Source: Vitrella brassicaformis | Lineage: Eukaryota; Sar; Vitrellaceae | DNA: 38,608 bases | Assembly (NCBI GenBank): GCA_001179505.1 | Contig: CDMY01000240.1 | Location: 1 to 38,608, forward strand | Direction of reading: 5' to 3' | Shown here: positions 30,018-38,608 of the stretch, piece by piece | Layout of the letters: each line of letters opens with the position of its first letter | How positions within the stretch are numbered: the stretch's first letter is position 1 | Notes under the pieces: generated by a model | What the model saw: only the letters and a program-made list of their open reading frames with translations | What the model was told of the DNA's origin: nothing | Databases searched by the model: none | Program-made: the position numbers and the translations under genes

Positions 30018-30663
30018 TGTGACGGCTGAACAAGTGCTTGTCGAGGCTGAGGTAATGAAGAGCGCAAGGGGAGCAATGAAGAGCGGGATAGATGAAGAGG
30101 ACGTAGCCGACGTCGATGACAGATGAGGGCAGACAGATGAGGGCGGCGGATGGAGACAACTCGAGGCGAAGACTCCTCTCGATAGGAGAGAGCCTCGAGA
30201 ATACATCCATCTCTTTTACATCTTTCTCTCCCCTCTCTCCCCGATTCTCTTCAGCTTTACGAATGAACGCTTTAAGCACGGTGTTGTTGAAGCGGAGGGC
30301 TTTCCAGGCCTTCCCAGGGTGTTGCTCCTTACGGATCGATCTCTGTTTTGCTCGGGGAGCCTTGCATCGGGCCGATCTGAGCTGGTACGGACAGCACATG
30401 CAATCTGACACAGATGGCGATGGATGCGAGAGCTCTCGATTCATTTGCCGCTCTGTGTGTTCTTCCCGTTCTTCTCTTCTTCAGGCGCCTTTGAGCGGCT
30501 TCTTCATCATAGGGGAGGGAAGGGAATCTTGGGTATGCTTCGCTCCCGTGGGTGCAGATCTCTTCACACCCTGCTACAGCTCATGACAGCGATGCTACCG
30601 CTTCATTCAGCCACTGTAGCCGTCAGTGGTGGTTGCCATGTGCTGACTGAGTGAGTCGTCACG
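30018..30663. promoter_or_regulatory. Divergent spacer between secreted gene 1 and A3
   Basis: Almost identical to 35233-35905 except for an insertion of about 45 bp in the latter (near 35705-35750) and deletions near 35500-35540. Likely a bidirectional promoter copied with the duplication. Confidence 0.5.
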
Positions 30664-31696
30664 ATGTCTGATTCAGTGCCTGACGAGCTGTGGCTCGGGC
30701 GCATTCTGCCGTCCCTTCTCGTCCATGAGGCGGTCTGTGTCCGAGCGACCTGCCGGGCCAAGGCGGCTCTCGTGACCGCCACTCTGCTGGTGGAGCGCAT
30801 CGACGGCTCCCTCGCCCGCCACTCCCTCACCGGCCTCATCGACATCGACCGCACCGCCCCTCTCCCATTCAGCTATGTGCTGCGGGCGGCCTATGTGCTG
30901 GAGCAGGGCAGCAACGAGTGGCCTTGCGATGGGGCGGTTCATCCGGCTGGCCGCCATCCATCGGCTGACGCCTGCCAATGGGCTGCCCCTGGTGCTGTCG
31001 GCTCAGTGGCTGACAGCCCACCTTCCCAGCAGGACGGCATTCCACCAGCTGCCCTTGGCCATGGCCATCTTTCGGCTGTTCGGCCATATGCTCACACACA
31101 ACACACACAGCCTGGCGCTGCAGCAAGCCGATAATGGGGCCTATCGGATCGGCTATCAGTCGTTCCGTGTGGCGCCGTTGGGTGAGCTGCCGGGCGGCCA
31201 TCGCTATGCTGTGGGCTACAACCGGACCGATCCCGTCATCCCACGGGGAAACGAGCTCTGTCCCTCCTTCTCGGCATTCCTGCTACGCCTGCTGCTCGTC
31301 TTGTGGTCGGATGGAGAGGGGGTGGGCGAGAGGCGGGCGCTGTGGGCCAACATCGGCCGTGGCGACGCTCGCTATGGCCGTCTGCTGCTGACCGACAGCA
31401 TCACAGAGGACCAGGGCATTACTGCCGACTGGCGCAATGACTGGGGCAACCTGGGTGGTCATGCGAGGGACCATCGTCGTGTGATAGTGAGCGATTTCCG
31501 GCCGGGTGAGACCGTGGCTGCCCAGCTGTGGGTGGCGTGAGACGACATCCACCTATGGACGACCGAGCGGCCTGCTGCCCATCGGTCTCAGCCGCTCGCC
31601 GGCCGATTCCCCACTTCAAAGCCCCTGTGGTGTGGTTTGCTGCGGCGATTCGAGCTGGAGAGTGATGTCATCGACAGGGGGAGGGTAATGGGGTGA
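30664..31696 (+). pseudogene. Family A gene A3, broken by a frameshift and a stop
   Basis: Starts MSDSVPDELWLGRILPSLL, an F-box-like beginning. The frame is lost near 30922-30932: this copy has one base more than A4 between GTGGCCT and CGGTTCATCC. The second frame carries FIRLAAIHRLTP, FHQLPLAMAIFRLFGHML, FRVAPLGELPGGHRYAVGY and VIVSDFRPGETVAAQL, then hits TGA at 31538, where A4 has a Phe codon in register. The homologous C-terminus continues after the stop to 31696 (LRRFELESDVIDRG). So the start and body remain but there are two independent lesions. It is closest to A4. Confidence 0.8.
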
Positions 31697-31714
31697 GGAG
31701 TGTTGGCTCGTGGT

Positions 31715-31882
31715 TAGGGTGGGGATGGCGGCCTGGAGCTGCGGACGACCGAGCCATCTGCTGCCGATCGGGCTCATTCGCTCGCCGACCGCTATCCTCA
31801 GTTGGTTGGTGCCGCCCGCCGTCTGCTGCGGCGATTCGGTCTCGAGAGTGACCTTATCGACAGGGGGACGGTGGTGGGGTGA
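31715..31882 (+). pseudogene. Second solo family A C-terminal fragment
   Basis: Immediately after A3, another copy of the last 50 or so codons appears: a TTEPSAADRAHSLADRYP-like segment, then ARRLLRRFGLESDLIDRG and VVG at TGA (31880-31882). It resembles the relic at 7156-7341 and lies in tandem with A3. Confidence 0.7.
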
Positions 31883-33004
31883 GGAGTGACGGCTGGCGCC
31901 TGGTATGGTTGGTGCCTTTAATGAGTTGGGGTGTGTCTGTGTCTGTGTGTGTCCGGTGACTGACGCATTGACTGACGTGAGTACTCCGTAGGCTAGCGAG
32001 ACTGACGATGACAAATGTCCCTTAATCTCCGTCTTTATGTACACAGGGCACACACAAAGACAGAGACAGACAGACAGACGGACAGGCGTGTGTCCCATAC
32101 GCACGGCTAATAAAAGTCCCCCCTCCTCTCTCCCGCCCCTCCAGCTGTCGTCACTCGCGGGACAAAATTGCTGGGAGGGATCAGATCAATCGCAGCAAAG
32201 CCAAGGTGAGACACAGCAGCACTCAAGACCAATCACAACACTTGGCCCCATAGCAGAACAGACGAACAGACGCCGCCAACGAGCAATCAGACAGGCTCAA
32301 ATGTGAGTAGGGTGTGTGTATGTGTCTGAGACACACACACACACACACACACATACACATACACACACAGAAAGAGAGAGAGACGGAAACTGTGGAGTGC
32401 ATGGGCTATGGTGTTTTCGAGTGTGATGCCTGGCGTGACTTGCACACGCTCACACGTGCGCCTCGCCTGACTGTATATGTGCGTAACAAACAAACATCGG
32501 GTCTTTCAGATCGTATATGCCGGCCTATCTCTCCCCGTCTGTCTGTCTGTCTGTCTGTCCGTTGTGTTGGTGTTTGCAATGGCAAATGGCGGCAAGTGTC
32601 ACGGTGGCTCTCTCTCAGTCGACCGACCGGTGGGCCGGCCAAGAGAGGAGTGAGTATATGGATGCACACTGCTACACTGTACTGGTGGTCGGTCTGCCGG
32701 TCGGTCACGGCAGACAAGAAGGGGCCATAGATGGGATAAACCGACGGACAAGAAGGCAGACAGGGAGAGGGAGAGAGAGAGAGAGAGAGATGGGCAAACC
32801 AGCCGCAGGATGTGTCAACAGAGGTAAGCCATCCATCCATCCATGCGTGAGCCAGCCAGCCCTGGACAAACAAAGAGGAGACAGCACGTCTGTGCACACA
32901 CCACGCACCCACCGACCACCCCCACCCGCACCACCGCTCCACCCACGCATGCGATCGCTATGCACATATGATTGATGTCTGCATGTGTACCAGAATTAAT
33001 GGCC
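31883..33004. other. Intergenic, simple-sequence rich
   Basis: Right edge of duplication copy 1 to about 32045, then (CA)n at 32330-32352, (GTCT)n at about 32536-32558 and (GA)n at about 32770-32790. A short exon-like stretch (32143-32205, flanked by CCAG and GTGAGA) has no neighbours to support it. No gene called. Confidence 0.45.
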
Positions 33005-33341
33005 TGGCTCCCTTGCTTGCTTGTGCGTGCCGATTGAGTAACGAGACATTCAATCGAAGTGAATCCCATTTATCATTCCCATGGTCTGCAGCGTGGATGT
33101 ACAGCAATCCATCAACACACGCCAACACACAGATAGGTCGACACACGAACACACAGGCAGGGAGGTGACATGCATGACACGTATTGTGCCATGGTGATGT
33201 CAATGAGACAGAGCGGCCAGTCCAACAGGCGCAATGAACTATCGTCATGTGGCCTATGAAGTCATGTCTGTATCAGAATACATACACCCACCCATACCCA
33301 CGAACCCTCCATCCACCCACAATACACTCACACGCACGCAG

Positions 33342-33372
<31 letters not shown>

Positions 33373-33744
33373 GCACGTCAGTGTTAAGTAGGTTACATTA
33401 TATCTCGACAAATAAGCAAAAAGTTGAGAGGGTGTCAACAGACACATCACGATGCACTCAAAATACATCAAACATCACGCACTATTTGTGAGCCCACACG
33501 TCCACCTGCCCCTGTTCGATTGCTCGCTCCTTTGATGCCCTCTCCCGCCCACACACACACGAGACGACACGACGCAACAGACATTTACCCACTGCACAGC
33601 TGGCAGCCTTTCGCGAGGCGATCAGATAGCCTCACGAGGCAATACAGGAACACCCAACACACGCAACATACAACGACAATTGCAACACAGAACAAGTACC
33701 CACTGCAAGAGCTCACGCCCCTGTCCTCATGCGTACACAAACAC

Positions 33745-35232
33745 TTAAAAAAGGGGGTCTCCAAAGAGCGACGAGGGATCCACCACTTCCTTCACTTCCT
33801 CCGGTGCCACTTCCCCTCTGAACAGAAAGGTATCACGTTGCACCACTTTGAAGGCCAGGTAGGGCTGATGGTGGTTGGCAGGCGGAGTGCAGACCCCGGC
33901 GGCGCACCCCTCGCTCTTGTAGGTTTCAACGTCGAACTTGATCTTCACCTCCATATCGTCCAATCCCGGCATCGATAGCCTCTCAACCTTACCCTGAAAC
34001 ACAAAGCAAATAGCCATTTGCAATAACGGATGGATCCTGTTTGGCGTCGGTGTGCGGTGTGTGAGTGCATACCCGATTCTTGACGAGGTCTTTCAGTATG
34101 AAGGAGAGGTCAAACTCCTTGACAAACTTGTCAAAAGAGCTCTTCATTCCCTCATAGATGGTCTTGAGCTGCTCAGTGACCTCGTCCTCCAAGAATTGCA
34201 GCGTGAAAGTGCCGAAGCCTCCCAGGATGTCCTTCACGATCGCCTCGCCTGCTTCGGCATACTCTTTCTCACCAATCTCCTTACCTACACACACGCACGC
34301 ACACACACACACACACACAGAGGGAGAGGGAGAGGGAGACATACACAAATGTACGAAGGGCATTTTAATGTGCTGTCTCACCCCAAAACACTTCACCACA
34401 CTTGAAATGTCCACCAAGAAGGCCTAGGGGGAGCTCACACCGCGGTCCGTATTCCTCATTTATCTCGCGCTTCTTCTCGTTGCGATTGCTGCGAATGTCA
34501 GTGCTGGTAGCCTTAGCAATTTCGTTTTTCACGTCAGCGAGTGTTCCTCATCGGCTTTCTCCGCGAACTTCTCATTCGCGCCATGTGGGTCAGTCGCAAT
34601 CTCTTTGCCTCCTTGAATGACCCCAGGAACGTCACCCTTCCGCACAGCGTCGACAGTCTTCTGAACATTCTCTCGTGTGTTGTCCACAGCGTTCTCTACC
34701 TCCTTCTGAACTTCCTTGGCGGCCTTCTTGACGGTGTCCGCAACCTTCTTGACCGGGTTCGGCATCGAAAATTGCAGCTTGCGGTGCTCTTGGTCGCCCT
34801 CACCACCACCCCGTAGGCCAGACGGGGCCTGGAGTGACACGACACACACGCACATGCGTCAAGCACGTCAGAATGTGCAGAGGTGGAAATCAGTGGTTAC
34901 TTGGACGACATCAGGAAAGAGAGGATGTCGAATCTCGGGCTCGTATCTGGGATAAGTCATGCGCTCGGTCACCTCCTGCACCGTCTTGATCGGGTCCGTT
35001 TTGATCGGGTCGTTTTCCCACGGCCGGTCGGGACCCAGCTTGCGGTGCTCTTCGTCGCCCTCACGACCACCTCGTAGGCCAGCTGACGGTGCCTGATGTG
35101 ACACGACACACACACGCACAATGTCATGCGGCACACAACGATGTGACAGAGATGCGTCCAGCCGCCAATGCTTACCGAGGACGCAGGCCAGATGGCGATG
35201 GCGAGTGCAACCGTCAGCAGGGCCAGCTTCAT
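33745..35232 (-). pseudogene. Secreted helical protein, paralog 2, extra exon and a frameshift
   Basis: Minus-strand exons by comparison with paralog 1: 35232-35176, 35092-34901, 34828-34382, 34284-34073 and 33993-33745. Exon 1 encodes the same 19-residue signal peptide. Exon 2 is additional and starts APSAGLRGGREGDEEHRKLG; exon 3 starts APSGLRGGGEGDQEHRKLQ, so the mature N-terminus is duplicated. Exon 3 is 447 nt where frame needs 3n+1: after EEHSLT the reading hits TGA, while the homologous frame resumes with VKNEIAKATS and EINEEYGP. Either one base is missing, or a very short intron is removed, or the product stops early. Exons 4-5 are intact (IVKDILGGFGTFTLQFLEDE, VKIKFDVETYKSEGC) and the C-terminus is about 29 residues longer than in paralog 1. 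Called pseudogene provisionally. Confidence 0.6.
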
Positions 35233-35917
35233 TGTGACGGCTGAACAAGTGCTTGTCGAGGCTGAGGTAATGAAGAGCGCAAGGGGAGCAATGAAGAGCG
35301 GGATAGATGAAGAGGACGTAGCCGACGTCGATGATAGATGAGGGCAGACAGATGAGGGCGGCGGATGGAGACAGCTCGAGGCGAAGACTCCTCTCGATAG
35401 GAGAGAGCCTCGAGAACACATCCATCTCTACACATCCATCTCTTTTACATCTTTCTCTCCCCTCTCTCCCCGATTCTCTTCAGTTTTACGAATGAAAGCT
35501 CTAAGCACGTGTCGTTGAAGGGAGGGAGGCCTTCCTAGGTTTTGCTCGGGGAGCCCTGCATCGGGCCGATCTGAGCTGGTACGGACAGCACATGCAATCT
35601 GACACAGATGGCGATGGATGCGAGAGCTCTCGATTCATTTGCCGCTCTGTGTGTTCTTCCCGTTCTTCTCTTCTTCAGGCGCCTTTGAGCGGCTTCTTCA
35701 TCATCGACTTCCGCTCATTGAGTCTCAAAGGATGGTGCGGTAACAGAGGGGAGGGAAGAGAATCTTGGGTATGCTTCGCTTCTGTGGGTGCAGATCTCTC
35801 ACTCCTCACACCCTGCTACAGCTCATGACAGCGATGCTACCGCTTCATTCAGCCACTGTAGCCGTCAGTGGCGATGGTCATGTGCTGACTGAGTGAGTCG
35901 TCACGATATCTGATTCG

Positions 35918-36946
35918 GTGCCCGACGACCGGTGGCGGAGGCGCATTCTGCCGTCCCTTCTCGTCCATGAGGCGGTCTGTGTCCGAGCGACCTGCTGGGC
36001 GAAGGCGGCTCTCGTGACCGCCGCTCTGCTGGTGGAGCGCATCGACGGCTCCCTCGTCCGCCACTCCCTCACCGGCCTCATCGACATCGACCGCACCGCC
36101 CCTCTCCCATTCAGCTATGTGCTGCGGGCGGCCTATGTGCTGGAGCAGGGCAGCAACGAGTGGCCTGGGATGGAACGGTTCATCCGGCTGGCCGCCATCT
36201 ATCGGCTGACGCCTGCCAATGGGCTGCCCCTGGTGCTGTCGGCTCAGTGGCTGGCAGCCCACCTTCCCAGCAGGACGGCATTCCACCAGCTGCCATTGGC
36301 CATGGCAATCTATCGGCTGTTCGGCCACCTGCTCACACACCACACACACAGCCTGGCGCTGCAGGAAATCGACAACCGACACTATTGGATCGGCGATGTA
36401 GAGACATTTCGTGTGGTGCCGTTGGGTGAGTTGCCGGGCGGCCATCGCTATGCTGACGGCTACAAGCGAGCTGACCCCGCCATCCGCTCGAGCACTTACG
36501 TCTTCCCCTTTTTTTCGGCATTCCTGCTGAACAGTCTGCTCTCCTACTGGTGCGATGGAGAGGGGGTGGGTCACAGGAGGGTGCTGCGTGCGGACATCGG
36601 CCGTGGTGACTGTCGGTATGGTCGTCTGGTGAGGACCGACGGCATCACAGAGGACTTGGGCATCGTCGCCGACTGGGGCTACGATAGGGGCAATCTTGAC
36701 TGGGTATATGTGGGGATGGAGAAGCGCTTTGTCGTTGTGAGCGGCTTCCGCCAGGGCGAGACGATCGCTGCCTATCTGCTTGTGGAGTTCGGCTCCATCC
36801 ATCTGTACACCACTGAGCGGCCTGCTGCCAATACGCCTGCATCTCTCACTGTCCGCTTCTCCGGGTCGATGCCCTTGTGGCGCCGTCTGCTGCGTCCATT
36901 CGGTCTCAAGAGTGACGTCATTGACAGGGGGACGGTGGTGGGGTGA
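35918..36946 (+). CDS. Family A gene A4, frame open but ancestral ATG lost
   Basis: 342 codons of uninterrupted A-family sequence to TGA at 36944-36946. The position of the A3 start ATG reads ATA here (about 35906-35908), an in-frame TGA lies 12 nt upstream, and the first in-frame ATG is about codon 84 (GMERFIRLAAIYRLTP); the coordinate given is an in-frame GTG. Motifs are complete: FHQLPLAMAIYRLFGHLL, FRVVPLGELPGGHRYADGY, RFVVVSGFRQGETIAAYL, IHLYTTERPAAN and RLLRPFGLKSDVIDRG. A splice from GTGAGT (35896) to the AG before GCGCATTCTG would join an upstream ATG (35826) in phase, but the intron would be about 48 nt and has no pyrimidine tract. Functional status is open. Confidence 0.55.
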   Translation: MPDDRWRRRILPSLLVHEAVCVRATCWAKAALVTAALLVERIDGSLVRHSLTGLIDIDRTAPLPFSYVLRAAYVLEQGSNEWPGMERFIRLAAIYRLTPANGLPLVLSAQWLAAHLPSRTAFHQLPLAMAIYRLFGHLLTHHTHSLALQEIDNRHYWIGDVETFRVVPLGELPGGHRYADGYKRADPAIRSSTYVFPFFSAFLLNSLLSYWCDGEGVGHRRVLRADIGRGDCRYGRLVRTDGITEDLGIVADWGYDRGNLDWVYVGMEKRFVVVSGFRQGETIAAYLLVEFGSIHLYTTERPAANTPASLTVRFSGSMPLWRRLLRPFGLKSDVIDRGTVVG

Positions 36947-37421
36947 GTGATGCCGGCCGGCTGGGGGGCTAATGGCTGCAGGGGTGTGCACGTGTGAGTG
37001 TCCGGTGACTTGACGCATTGAGCACGTGAGTACTCCGTAGACTAGAGAGACTGATGATGACAAATTTCCCTTAAGCCACGTCTTTATGTGTATTACACAT
37101 GCGTCTGTCCATCCATCCGAGCAGTCGACCACGGGAAGGCAAGACCCACACAGACATGCACACACAAAGACCTCACACATCGTCTATTCGTGCCCTCATG
37201 CAGTCATCGTGTTGTGTTGGGTTCCATTAGGCATCCCCTGGCCGCCGTGTGAGAGATAGCGGTGTCGTTGTCTGTCGTTGCTGCGCGTGGTGTGTTGCGA
37301 CGCGTTGAGAGAGCATCCCTCCATAGCTTCACAGGTATGGTGCGAAAGCAGCACAGGGCCCAGGGTGCCTCTGTCTGTTGATGGATCATCCGTGTGGTTT
37401 TGCTTCTCTTCGCCTCTGCAG
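36947..37421. other. Intergenic
   Basis: Right edge of duplication copy 2 to about 37095 (GTGAGTACTCCGTAG, TTTATGTGTA). The rest has no supported gene, though an upstream exon of the last gene may lie here (a possible donor CACAG|GTATGG is at about 37334). Confidence 0.4.
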
Positions 37422-38608
37422 GCAGCGTATCGAATCGGCGGCACGTGCCGGCTCAAAATCCTTCGTCGCCTTCAGCTCCCCCCGACCCGCAGGTACAGTG
37501 AATTCACATGGCCACGCTGAGCCACTCGCACCGTTCTCTCCATCCGTCACGTATGCGCGTTGTATGCTTTGCCGATCAGCATACACCTGACGACGGCAAG
37601 TCGTCGTATCGCCTCGTGAGCACCACTGGCCGCCAGCCGACCACATAACAACAACCCCGGGTAGCTACCTGCACTGACCACACAGCTCGCCATGCAACAC
37701 ACACAAGATGAATCAATCAATCAATCAATCATGGCCCCTTGCTGCGCTGTGGTGTCTGTCCTTATTGTGCAGGCCGGTTCTCGTCTATGTGAGGCGGAGC
37801 TGTCGTGTGTGTTTGCCAACTGGCAGCCGTGCGAGCTGACTCGGCTGCGTCCGGCCATCGGGACGTCTCTGTTCCTCCATGCTGCCGCCAACTACACCCA
37901 CCTGGTCATCGACTCGACCGCCGAGAGACCGCGGCAGATGTGGGAGCGGATGCGGCTTCCCATCGCACACAAGAGGGGTGGCAGGGCGATCAACCTGCGG
38001 CATGTGGGCCACCGTGCTGACGACCCCAATGGCCAACGCATTCACGACCGACAACGGCGTGTCGGTGACCATGAGCAAGCTTGACCTTGACCTGCGCAAC
38101 ATCTCAGAGGCGGCAGGGATGGCCGCACTGGTATCGCTGGGCAGCGACAAGAAGCTCAAGGCGGTGTACATGGAGCTGACGGGGGTGGGGCAGAAGGGGC
38201 TGCAGTGGGGCCAGAGTGTGGAGCGCCTGCCGGCCGTCGAATACATGATAATCAAGCTGGATGGTGGGCTAGTGAAGGGCAGATCACACACACAGACAGA
38301 CACTGTGTCTCTCTCTATCTGCCTCTGTGTGTGTGTGTGACTCATCAGTGTGTCGTGCCCGCCCGACCGTCACATCTCTGCTGCAGCTGCGAGGCCTGCG
38401 AGAGCTGCACGTATACGTTCACCGCAACGAGTGTGTCCAGAGGGCCATGACCCAGCACAACGTCCACGGCTTCACCATCACGCAGCGGAATGGCAGTGGC
38501 GACGTCGTGTGGTTTCGCCTCGAGTGGGCCGTGGAGGACGGCATGGTCGAAGTGACGGCTCAAAGAGAGGCACAAGAGGTATGCAGGCGCCAGGGAGGGG
38601 GGGGGGGG
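37422..38608 (+). CDS. F-box/LRR-like protein, partial at window end
   Basis: Likely exons are 37422-37492 (Pro/Ser linker), 37773 to about 38000-38090, on to 38271, and 38387-38578. The second exon opens with AGSRLCEAELSCVFANWQPC and LTRLRPAIGTSLFLHAAANY, an F-box-like helix pair. Between about 37990 and 38090 the coding frame shifts: INLRHVG is in one frame, and VTMSKLDLDLRNISEAAG in another, either by an unrecognised short intron or an indel. The rest has leucine-spaced strands (ELTGVGQKGLQWGQSVERLP, VEYMIIKLDGG) and after the intron LRGLRELHVYVHRNE, reminiscent of LRR tails. GT at 38579 shows another intron begins just before the window ends in poly-G. The start and 3' end are not in view. 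Confidence 0.5.

Larger units (their letters stand above)
28075..32045. repeat. Large duplication, copy 1
   Basis: Carries secreted-protein gene 1 (-), a divergent spacer, A3 (+) and an A tail. It corresponds in order and orientation to 33005-37095. Best-preserved parts are about 29880-30560 (versus 35090-35780; only about three differences in one 190-bp stretch examined) and the first 250 bp of the A gene. Coding 3' parts are more diverged. The right edge shares GACGCATTGA, GTGAGTACTCCGTAG and GATGACAAAT. Confidence 0.75.
33005..37095. repeat. Large duplication, copy 2
   Basis: Second copy of 28075-32045: secreted-protein gene 2 (-), spacer, A4 (+). The offset grows from about 4890 bp at the left to about 5215-5240 bp in the middle, because this copy holds an extra exon region in the secreted gene, and falls to about 5070 at the right end, where the extra A tail of copy 1 is missing. 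Confidence 0.75.

Noticed and set aside
28925-35232. PEXEL or RxLR export motif in the secreted proteins (EHRKL after the signal peptide)
   Set aside because: The acidic fifth position of RxLxE/D/Q is Pro or Phe and there is no RxLR-dEER pair. The block is simply the conserved mature N-terminus.
35826-35943. Upstream exon and 48-nt intron rescuing A4
   Set aside because: Phase matches (one in three by chance), but the intron is very short, has no pyrimidine tract, and the AG is absent in A3. Kept only as an alternative.
1-38608. tRNA, rRNA or transposase genes
   Set aside because: No cloverleaf with a convincing T-loop, no rRNA core sequence and no transposase or integrase motif was seen by eye. 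A covariance-model search could still find a small RNA.

Overview
The window looks like a gene-dense stretch of a nuclear genome from an alveolate alga, most likely a chromerid of the Vitrella type. The organism name is an inference. The supporting points are many short spliceosomal introns (about 40-130 bp, often TG/CT-rich), GC-rich codons, a nucleus-encoded methionyl-tRNA synthetase with a bipartite complex-plastid leader, and a class II DAHP synthase. No rRNA, tRNA, CRISPR array or transposase was recognised.

Layout. 295-2525 carries a tRNA 2'-phosphotransferase (TPT1/KptA family) and a small charged protein. 2776-14686 is an accessory block built from two lineage-specific families, here called A and B. 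A1 (-) and B1 (+) form a divergent pair, and A2 (-) and B3 (+) form a second pair with an almost equally long, similar spacer (782 and 786 bp). B2 stands alone. An A tail, a B tail and an orphan B upstream block are left as relics. A small membrane coiled-coil gene (8126-8916) lies among them. 15137-18467 holds a divergent PHAX-like gene and plastid-type MetRS. 18696 to about 22394 is a multi-exon surface protein with seven 168-bp FG-GAP_2 repeats, a Ser/Thr stalk and an RTX-like segment. 23532-27113 holds divergent TRAPPC2 and a 15-exon DAHP synthase. About 28.08-32.04 kb and 33.01-37.10 kb are two copies of a 4 kb duplication, each with a secreted-protein gene (-) and an A-family gene (+). 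Both A copies are damaged, and the second secreted-protein copy is frameshifted. The window ends inside an F-box/LRR-like gene and a poly-G run.

How the genes relate. The conserved genes are ordinary housekeeping genes (RNA repair or modification, snRNA export, organellar translation, Golgi traffic, shikimate entry) and two pairs share short divergent promoters. The unusual content is the A/B family. By eye A and B share a co-linear core and a similar C-terminus, both have a weak F-box-like N-terminus, and all three B proteins begin with Met-Gly and Ser/Thr at position 6 (a myristoylation consensus), even though their first exons differ. The nonamer CTGCGAGCT occurs six times and all six copies found lie upstream of genes.

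All exon boundaries were read by eye from GT/GC-AG sites, reading-frame continuity and family similarity. No alignment or expression data were available.
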